42,930 nt of DNA from Schoenoplectus triqueter. Its lineage: Eukaryota; Streptophyta; Magnoliopsida; Poales; Cyperaceae. Below the pieces are notes generated by a model. That model worked only from the letters and a program-made list of their open reading frames with translations. It ran no database searches and was not told the origin of the DNA. The stretch lies in the NCBI GenBank assembly GCA_964058805.1, contig CAXKVV010000242.1, positions 1-42,930 on the forward strand. Direction: 5' to 3'. Below, piece by piece: positions 11,179 to 20,065 of the stretch (position 1 is its first letter; each line of letters starts with the position of its first letter). The position numbers and the translations under genes were made by a program.

Positions 11179-12708
11179 CCACAAAGATTCAAAGGGTCTT
11201 CCCCTGCATATATGGAAGTCTTTTTTGAGAGTAATTCTTATTGTAGCGCAGATTTTTTTCCGTTAAGCTGAATAATTTATTTCAGTTCTTTCGGTAAATG
11301 TTAAGAAAGTGATTGGGATTTGCAAATTTCAATTTGCCATTTGTTGATCCGGGGTTTAATTATTCTGCTAACTGTCTAACTCTATAGCGTGACTCCTGAG
11401 TTTCTATATATTTGCGGTGCATAAATTTCCCGGACCGTAAAATTGTACCAATTGATTTTGGCCACAAACTTCGTGAAGTCACTAAATTTATACTTATATC
11501 TGTATGTTATAAAAGAGTGTATGAACTAAATTAAACATCAATTATTAGTATATTCTATTTAAAAAGAAACGGCACAATTTTACATTTATTTTTTTATTAA
11601 ATAATAAATTAATTTTACTTAAAAATTTAAGAGTTTTTGTAATTAATTTTGATATAAATTATATATAAGTAAAATATATTATTTTCTAATAAAATTAATA
11701 TTAAATATAATTATTTTACAAAAAGTTGTTTATTTTACAAAAAAAAGATGTATATCAAATAAATTAAATATCAATTATTATTAAGTTTTATTATAAAAAA
11801 TATATATTGTACAATTTTACTAAAAAAAATTATTACATTATTTTTATCGTCTTTTGTTAAATAATGAAGTAATTTATTTCAAAATTTAAGACTCTTTATG
11901 ATTAATTTAGACATTAATTATATTTAACTAAAAATATATAATTAATCATAATAAAATTAGTGCTGGATATAAATATTTTTAGAATTAAGAGGATTCATCA
12001 TGCATAATTGACGGCGTTCTATGCATAATTGACGGGTCCCTAGTTTGTTTTGAATTCATATTCTTCATTTTTCCTTTTTTTTTTTTATATTTTCTCCCCT
12101 GAAATTTAGATACACGGTTTACACATTCAAATTTATAGGCATATATACTGTATCATCATTTATATTATAATTTTGATTTTTTTTTTCTGTTATCATTTAT
12201 TTTAATCGGGTGACTGAAGTATTTTAAATCTCTCATCACTAAAAGTATATGTGTTCGATATTCGTAAGATGCAATTTATTTTTTTTTTAAATAGCTATTT
12301 ATACTTTTTTATGAATATGGTGTGAGCAATTATGTTGTTATACAAATATTTATATTTGAAAATATTTTCAAATATAAATTTTATTTCATGTAAATATATT
12401 CTTTGAGATTCTTTTTTATTTTCGTTTCAAAAAATATATATATTTATTTGGGACGAAACCCGCAAAAATAAACATAGAACTAATGAAGAATTCATGAGTG
12501 GAAAAGAGAAATTTAGAGAGAAGGAGCAAAATTTTTGTTCTTTTTTTAAAATTTCATCCGAGAAAATGGTTAATGTGAATAGAAAAATGCACATCTATGT
12601 GCAAAGTCGAATCATTCTTAAGAACTAAATCTGAATTGAATGATTATTTACGTTGCACTGTATATTTAGCCTGTCTAACTGCCGAAATTCACCCTTTATA
12701 TGTTGAAT
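11179..12708. other. AT-rich intergenic DNA
   Basis: No gene is supported. Diverged AT-rich stretches near 11560-11700 and 11820-11960 resemble each other loosely (both with TTAAATAATRAA and AAAATTTAAGA blocks), perhaps an old duplication. Confidence 0.4.
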
Positions 12709-14283
12709 CACTGCCACAAAAAAATATTTTAGAACCGGTTATATAAAAGATTTAGCACCGGTTATACAACCGGTTCTAAAACTACGCGGTGCTAAATGTT
12801 TTAAAAACCGGCGCTAAGAGAAGGTGCTAAATGTGGCATTTAAAACTGATTATTTCAAATAACCGATTCTAAATTATAACCTTTAGAACCGGTTATTTTC
12901 AAATAAACGGTTCTAAACTCTAACCTTTAGAACCGGTTATTTCAAATAACCGGTTCTAAACTATAACCTTTAGAACCGGTTATTTCAAATAACCGGTTCT
13001 AAATTTGCTTTAATTTTATTTCTAACATAAACCGGTTATTTCTAACATAAATTTGCTTTAATTGTAAACAACATAAATCATTATTTATAATTTGTTATTT
13101 TATTTTTTGAATTGATTTCTTTAAATTTTGATTAAATAATTTAATTTCACCATTAACTAATAAAGTATATTTCATTAATAAAATAATTATATATAATTTA
13201 CATATTAAAGAAAATCTGAGAAATTTTCTATCTTTACAATTTCTAAAGAAAAAAATAAAAATAAATAAACTAAAAACTACAAATAAACATCAAATTGATT
13301 TTTGAGATTCAAGATGAACTTCAAATTCGTCTTTCTCTTTTCCTTTCTTTTTTCTTTCTTCAAGATGACATTTGCTCTTTCTCTTTCTTTCCCTGTCTCT
13401 CTCTCAATATCTTTTTTATATATAAAATAGGAGGATGAAGAGTGATAATCCGTGGGATTTAGATTTTTGAATTTTAGTTTTTAGATCGTCGGATAAGCAT
13501 GAACCAACGGTTAGATTGAAAAACATAACAATCCGTGGGAGCAAAAAGCTGAAATTCTATTGGTTGATGTAAAAAATTTTTTTAGAGCCAATTTTTATTA
13601 AAAAATGGTTCTAATTCATAAAATTGAATTAGAACCGGTTTTTATTAAAAGCGGTTCTAATTCAATTTTATGAATTAGAACCGCATTTTATAAAAAAAGG
13701 TTCTAATTCAATTTTATGAATTAGAACCGATTTTTATAAAAAGGGGTTCTAATTCAATTTTATGAAATAGAATTTTTGACAGCTGGGTGATTCTTTCCAG
13801 CTTTACATGCAAAAGTCTCCTTACTTTTTCTTTTTTTCTTTTTTGGATCTAAAAATTTGAATGTTGGATGATACTGGCATACCATGCAACAATATCTCGA
13901 TAACAGAAAAATAAAGTTGCATAAGACGAATTTCTTCAAGTAATTAAGGTATACCAGGTTGCTTTTGAAGAATAGAGTTAGAACTCAATTCGATTAAATT
14001 AATAAATTTAATAAATTTAGTTTAGAACCGGTTTTGTTAATAACCGGATTTAATTTTCAGGAAAAAACTGGATTTTAGAACCTGTTATTTATAACCGATT
14101 TTAATTCATTCAATTGGAACCGGTTTTTATATAATCGGTTATAATAAAAAAATTTGTAACCGGTTGTTTTACAAAACCGATTTTAATAATTTTAATAAAA
14201 TTTACAACCCTGCCACTCTAATCTTTTAGCAGCTATTTTTTAAAAAAAACCGATTCTAAATAGTTGGTTCTAAATTCAATTTT
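12709..14283. mobile_element. CACTA-type non-autonomous element, right end lost
   Basis: It starts CACTGCCACAAAAAAAT. Arrays of hairpin units based on TTTAGAACCGGTTATTTC and its complement follow (12730-13020), then an AT-rich core, then a second array (13600-13760) and GGTTNTAAT-type units to about 14280. It shares termini, core and unit type with the intact element at 15293-16482, but the GGTAGTG end is missing. It also has about 210 extra bases (13768-13980) relative to that copy. No transposase is present. Confidence 0.8.
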
Positions 14284-14756
14284 TCGAATATATATTCAAC
14301 GCATTTTCGGTAATCGGATAAATTTATTCACGTGAAAGAAATGTTGCAAATTGAGACCAAAATGTTTCATCGTTTCGTTGACTTGAATTTAGCGTTGATC
14401 AATTCCACTCATTCTACCATCCTAATTAAGGAGCTTGAATGGCAAGTAATCACGTCTAGTTTGCATGTGAAAATTCCTTGCGTAGTTATCCTCTATTATG
14501 TTAATTTCTTCTGTAAAGTATCCAGCTCGCTCCTATAGGTTATGGTGCTTCACAGTACTACTACTATTTTGGAATTTAGACCTCTCGCTTTTTGGATAAT
14601 ACTTCTTGACCACGCAAGATGGGTGTTTCAAAGTGTTTGACCACAACATCTGCAGTTTAATTAATTTTCGCCGGCCTGCAATTTCCCGATCATCATGATA
14701 CTTTTTAGTACCTAATTAATTATTATTATTATAATTAAAGATAATAAGGTCTCGAC
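14284..14756. other. Intergenic DNA, nothing recognised
   Basis: A 68-codon open frame at 14332-14538 has no recognisable domain and is probably chance. Confidence 0.4.
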
Positions 14757-14764
14757 TCCAGAGT

Positions 14765-14977
14765 CAGCTGCCCCTGGATTTTGAAAAATAGTATTTTTTT
14801 TTATTGTTATTTTTAATATATAAAATGTTATTATTCTAATAAATTTTTTATTAGATAAGAATATATATTAAATTATTATTTTTTTATTTAGTATCCGATT
14901 AGTTAATGGATTAAAACCCGATAAGTTATTACAATCCGATATTTGCCCCCCTGACGAAAATCCTGCATCCGCCCATG
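14765..14977. mobile_element. 213-bp MITE with 8-bp TSD
   Basis: It is flanked by perfect duplications TCCAGAGT at 14757-14764 and 14978-14985. Termini are CAGCTGCCCCTGGATTTT and the inverse of CATGGGCGGATGCAGGATTTT, an imperfect inverted repeat. The TSD length fits hAT-type elements. It lies three bases from the end of the copia LTR. Confidence 0.8.
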
Positions 14978-14987
14978 TCCAGAGTTA

Positions 14988-15223
14988 TGTTGGTCCAACT
15001 TTCATAAAAAATATAATATATAAAGTGAAAGCTGTATTTGTATTTGATTTCTAGATTTTCTATTAATCAAGAAGAGAGAGTTACATCACTTATATAATCT
15101 ATACAGTAACTAAACATTAAACTACTTATGCGCTGGCAAAAAAAATTATAAATAGATAAGCTGAAGTAAAACTATACTATATTTTGCAATGTAAAAGGAA
15201 AATGAAGAGATCCAGTTGTATCA
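14988..15223 (-). mobile_element. Copia 3' LTR
   Basis: Read on the - strand it starts TGATACAACTGG and ends GGACCAACA (TG...CA borders). A purine-rich tract (TTAGAGGGGGC) lies just upstream, in the position of a polypurine tract after the RNase H end of pol. No second LTR was found in the window. Confidence 0.65.
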
Positions 15224-15232
15224 TATTATGCC

Positions 15233-17160
15233 CCCTCTAAGTGAAGTGGCATTGGAGACGGAGAGTTTGGAGCGGAGAAATTGGAAATGATCCACTACCA
15301 CAAAAAAATGTTTTAGAACCGGTTATATAAAGAATTTAGCACTGGTTATACAACCGGTTCTAAAACTATGCAGTGCTAACCTTTAGAACCGGTTATTTCA
15401 ATATAACCGATTCTAAACTCTAACCTTTAAAACCGATTTTTGAAATAACCGGTTCTAAACTATTGTACATGCCCCAGGAAAAAATTCAAATAATTTGAGT
15501 TCGTCGATTTCTCTCAAATATCTCTACTGGGATAATACATTATTATCTTGAAAACTTTGTTTCTTAATATTTTGTGATGGAACTATTTACTAAAAAAATA
15601 GTTTTTTTTCTCATTATTCTCTAGTTCTGATTTCTTTAAATTTTGATTAAATAATTTAATTTTATCATTAACTAATAAAGTATATTTCATTAACAAAATA
15701 ATTATATATAATTTACATATTAAAGAAAATCTGATAATTTTTTTATCTTTACAATTTCTAAAGAAAAAATAAAAAAAACTAAACTAAAAACTTCAAATAA
15801 ACATCAAATCCATTTTTAAGTTTCAAGACGAGCTTCAAATCTGTCTTTCTCTTTCCCTTTCTTTTTTCATTCTTCAAGACGACCTTTGTTCTTTCTCTTT
15901 CTCTGTCTCTCAATCTCTCTTTTATATATGAAATAGGAGGATGAAGAGTGATAATCCATGAGATATAGATTTTTAATTTTTTATTTTTAGATCGTCGGAT
16001 AAGCATGAACCAACGGTTAGATTAAAAAATATAGTAATCCATGGGAGCAAAAAACTGAAATTCTATTGGTTGATACAAATAATTTCTTTAGAGCCGATTT
16101 TTATTAAAAAGCGGTTCTAATTCATATTAATTAGAACCGGTTTTTATTAAAAAGCGGTTCTAATTCATAAAATTGAATTAGAACCGGTTTTTATAAAAAG
16201 TGGTTGTAATTCATAAAATTAAATTAGAACCGTTTTTTATAAAATCAGTTCTAAAATAAAAAAATTTAGAACCGGTTTTGTTAAAACCGGTTTTAATTAA
16301 ATCAAATAGAACCGGTTATTATAAAACCGGTTTTAATAAAAAAAATTGTAATCGGTTGTTATACAAAACTGGTTTTAATAATTTTAATAAAATTTACAAA
16401 TATGCCACTCTCATCTTTTAACACCTGTTTTTTAAAAAATCGGTTCTAAATAGGCAGTTCTAAATTATTTTTTTTGGTAGTGATCTTTGAGTAAAGGTTT
16501 GGTAAAAACATCGGCTAGTTGGTTTTTAGAGCTTAAAAAATGAATGTGAAGTGCATTGCAAGTCATTTTTTAACGAATAAAATGGTAATCTATTTTTATG
16601 TGCTTTTGCAAGCATAGACATAGAACTGGATGCTGGGAAGGTTGCATCAATGTTGTCGCACCAAGAGTAACAATATTAACAAGGGGAATGTGTAGTTCTT
16701 TCTAACAAAAATTGAATCCAAAGGAGTTCAGCACAAGTAATGGCCAAACTTCGGTATTTGACTTTGGTACTTGAACATGAGTCAGTTGGTTATTTGTTTG
16801 CGCTCCAAGAAATAAGGTAGTAGCCAAGATAGATGCAAAAGTCGATTGTAAAATGGCGGTCATCAAAGTGATCAGTCAGTCTAATTGACATCACTATAGG
16901 CATGTAGTGTGTTGGATGAGAAGAAATAGATGAAGATACCAAGGTGAATAGTGTCATAAATATAACATAAGATGCACTTGATCACAGATCAATAATTGGT
17001 GGTAGCATGATGAGAGATTTTGTTGACGACATAAGAGATGTCTGATCTTGTAATGGTAGCATATTGAAGAGGCACCAACAATGTTCTGTTATAGGTGGGG
17101 ATCATCAAAAGGAGGGCTATCATCACTAGAAAAGGAAGAGTCAGTTGCCATGGCGGCGGG
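15233..17160 (-). pseudogene. Ty1/copia pol remnant (RT end and RNase H), interrupted by CACTA
   Basis: On the - strand, from about 17140 down, copia text is readable: DPHLYRNIVGALQYATITRSDISY (end of the RT region), GYYLISWSANK, SSTKVKYRSLA, AELLWIQFLLE, HIKIDYHFIR and QLADVFTKPLLKD. The last 60 bases of pol continue beyond the CACTA element at 15233-15292 as HFQFLRSKLS and NATSLRGG. In-frame stops (for example after SANK and HFIR) and loss of gag, integrase and most of RT show it is dead. The 5' break lies near 17160. Confidence 0.85.
15293..16482. mobile_element. CACTA-type non-autonomous element with 3-bp TSD
   Basis: It starts CACTACCACAAAAAAATG and ends TTTTTTTGGTAGTG, an inverted pair, with ATC directly repeated at 15290-15292 and 16483-16485. 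Hairpin arrays with AGAACCGGTT / AACCGGTTCT lie near both ends and an AT-rich core lies between. The 3-bp TSD and CACTA termini define the En/Spm class. No transposase is present. It sits inside the copia RNase H coding region. Confidence 0.93.
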
Positions 17161-17859
17161 ACTTAGTTTGGTACTCTATTGCAAATCCTAAGTGACTGCT
17201 TCTTTTGCAGTTGGGTTGTTGGACAAACATAACAACTCTGCCTCGAAGGCATATACCAGGCTAACATTTCAATTTTCACTTAGACATTATGGTTTCATTG
17301 ACTTCATAGAGAGAAATGATGATTTTTCACACATATTTGTAGACTGTTGTGTGACTATCCTAAGGGATTTACAGAAGGAAGTGCCAAAACGTTCTCCGAT
17401 ATCTTTATTTCCATCTAATACTATTCAACACACATAAATTGTATCCAAATTTAATTCTAATTCTAATTCAATCACATATTCAATTCAATAACAATTATGC
17501 AATTAAATAGTAACCAATTGAAATTGTGCAGCTAGTGCTTCCTTCCTCTTGGTCTTCATTGTTGTTTGATTAAAGATGCAAGTCGACTATCCTGCAAGAG
17601 AAATATGAGAATTAAAAAATAGGAAATGGTTTAATTAGAAATATAGATAGACACATTTTATATGCATAGTAGGAGTTTGGTTATGGCGATTTTATAAGCA
17701 TTTCGATCAAATATTTACGGTTCAAATTTTAAAATATTATATTCAAAATATTAATTTAAATAGTTTAAAAAAATTATTTCATAATCTTATATATTATTAT
17801 TTTTCATCATGTTTGGTTTAGTATGATTAATGATTTTTAAAAGATGTAATATTTGACAT
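17161..17859. other. Intergenic DNA with one unrecognised 81-codon frame
   Basis: The + strand frame 17192-17437 follows a TTTTGCAG acceptor-like site and reads unusually protein-like (NFQFSLRHYGFIDFIERN-type text, actually TFQFSLRHYGFIDFIERN, then FVDCCVTILRDLQKEVPKRS). I do not recognise it. It may be a captured exon or chance. Confidence 0.3.
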
Positions 17860-17867
17860 ATAAAAAA

Positions 17868-18617
17868 GGAAAAATTAGTCTCATACTACCTCAAAACTTT
17901 AAATTTAGCAAAATGTCACTTCAAAACTTTAACTCTCTCTAATGCCGTCCTAAAATAAATTTATTTAGTCTTTTGCCACACTTATATATTTTTGTTCATT
18001 TTTAATTAAATTCAGTAAAATATCACTATATTTTTGGGATGTATTTTCTTAATTCCAAAAATATCCTCATTTCTGTTTGATATATCTTTTTCTACTAATT
18101 TCGTCTGTTAAAATCGTTGATATCTCTGCAAAATGCGTAATTATTTTAGCATATGTCAAACCAAACACTTTTTTATTTTATTCTACGATAGAGAAAATAG
18201 TCAACAAATAAATCATACTAAAATCTTCTATCCAAATGACCTATAAAGAAAATTATAAAAATACATTTATATATGCTTACGAATAGAATTTTCACTTTTA
18301 AAGTTCTGAATCATGATGCTCATAGTCTAAAATTTACTTTCTGCATTACGCATTTTGCAGAGATATCAACGATTTTAACAGACGAAATTAGTAGGAAAAG
18401 ATATATCAGACAGAAATGAGGGTATTTTTGGAATTAAAAAAATACATCCCAAAAATACAGTGATATTTTACTGAACTTAATTAAAAATGAATAAAAAAAT
18501 ATAAAAGTGTGGCAAAAGACTAAATAAACTTTTTTTAGGGTGGCAGAGAGAGTTAAAGTTTTAAAGTGACATTTTGCTAAATTTAAAGTTTTGAAGTGGC
18601 ATGACACTAATTTTCCT
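17868..18617. mobile_element. Long-arm foldback element (750 bp) with probable 8-bp TSD
   Basis: Arms of about 265 bp (17868-18135 and 18350-18617) are inverted copies. They start AGGAAAAATTAGTCTCAT and include CCTCAAAACTTTAAATTTAG and TTTTGCCACAC, and meet around a 215-bp AT-rich spacer. TATAAAAA flanks both sides (17860-17867, 18618-18625); this is AT-rich, so only moderate evidence. No coding capacity. Confidence 0.8.
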
Positions 18618-18654
18618 TATAAAAATGATATTTTTTTTAATTATTTTTAGAATC

Positions 18655-18890
18655 ATCTTTTAAGGAGTTGCAATAAAGATAATAAAAAAAAGTAATTACT
18701 TTTCAAAAATAGTTTTCTCAGAAATATTTAGAAACGGTTTTCTCAGCAAATTAAACTGTTGCTGAAGATTTTTAGAAATGATTCTTGAGAGAACCGGTGC
18801 TGAATGTTACTTTTAAAAGTGATTTTACCAGAGAACCGTTTTTAAAAATCAAAGAATGATTCTGAAGCTTTTGGATTCTCTGTATCAAAT
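18655..18890. repeat. Degenerate hairpin repeat
   Basis: Diverged inverted units around TTTTCTCAG / CTGAGAAAA-type text and GAGAACCGGTGC recall the arrays in the CACTA elements, but no CACTA termini are visible. Confidence 0.35.
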
Positions 18891-19515
18891 TTCTTTTTAT
18901 ATATAGATATAATACCAGCGGTGTTACAGTTTATAAATCAAAATCTTTACGAAAAAAAATATGAAAATGAAGATAAAATAAAAATAAAATTAGATAAAGA
19001 TAAGAATAAAAATAAGTGGCAAAAAAGGAGTAGAAATTTAAATGTAAAATAAAAATCAAGGCTGCACAGTGACATTGGCAGTGCCCGCCCATCAATAGCT
19101 TTTCAGTACCAGTAGCAACAAGAAGAATGCTTTCGGTACCAGCATGCTTGCCAATTTCGCATTGAGCTGGCATTGTGTTGGCCCAATTTTTCCGGTACAG
19201 TATCTGTTGTTGGCCTTGGCATTGAGCTAGCGCATCTCTCTCCAAAACACAAAACTGAAGGTGATACGTTCCGGTTTCAATTCCAGCTGCTTCTATTCAT
19301 TTTGAGGAAAGAGAAGGCCGCAACAGTACTATTGCAAAACTTTTTATCACAATTCAAATAATGCCACTGCCCTTTTAACAATTATTATCTTAATTGACAA
19401 ATGATAAAGCGAATGTTTCAAAATCTTTTTTCAATAGTGACATTTCTGACATTAGTTTTAAACCCGCTTTGGAATTAAAAGAACAACACCGTGACTTTTA
19501 TCACGTTAATTACTT
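18891..19515. other. Intergenic DNA, nothing recognised
   Basis: It has slightly higher GC around 19060-19330 (alternating GTACCAG and CATTGAGCTGGCATTG-type words), but no supported gene. Confidence 0.35.
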
Positions 19516-19735
19516 GGGAAATTTAGTGTCATACCTCAAAACTTTAAATTTAGTAAAATATCACTTCAAAACTTTAACTCTCTCTAATTCTATCATAAAA
19601 TAAGTTTATTTAATCTTTTGCCACACTTATATATTTTTTTGTTCTTTTTTAATTAAGTTCAGTAAAATATCACTGTATTTTTGAAATATATTTTTTTAAT
19701 TCCAAAAATACCCTCATTTTTTGTCTAAATGATAA
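19516..19735. mobile_element. Partial copy (one arm) of the 17868 foldback family
   Basis: GGAAATTTAGTGTCATACC through AATACCCTCATTTTT aligns with the left arm of the 17868-18617 element for about 215 bases. No partner arm follows, so this is a solo or truncated end. It stops about 50 bases before the MULE target site. Confidence 0.75.
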
Positions 19736-19786
19736 AAAGATGAAGACACGTAGAAACTAGAGATTTTAAGAAATGTTGTACAAAAG

Positions 19787-20065
19787 AATTATGCACAGAT
19801 TTTTTTATTTTAGTAAATAAAACAAATAAATATAGCAAACTGGTCATCTCTCTCCTCGGTTTTGCACAAATAGTCAGACCCGAGTTTGAAACTCGGGTCC
19901 GGGTTTTTTTTTTACAAAAAAATGAAAAAAAAATTTACAACAGAATTATGCACAGATTTTTTTTATTTTAGTAAATAAAATAAATAAATATAGCAAACTG
20001 GTCATCTCTCTCCTCGGTTTTGCACAAATATCCAGACCCGAGTTTGAAACTCAGGTCTGGGTAAA
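19787..20065. repeat. Tandem duplication of the MULE left end including its target site
   Basis: 19787-19900 and 19944-20057 are near-identical. Each starts with AATTATGCA (the TSD) followed by the CAGATTTTTT terminus and the CGAGTTTGAAACTCG palindrome. The period is 157 bases. Confidence 0.9.
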
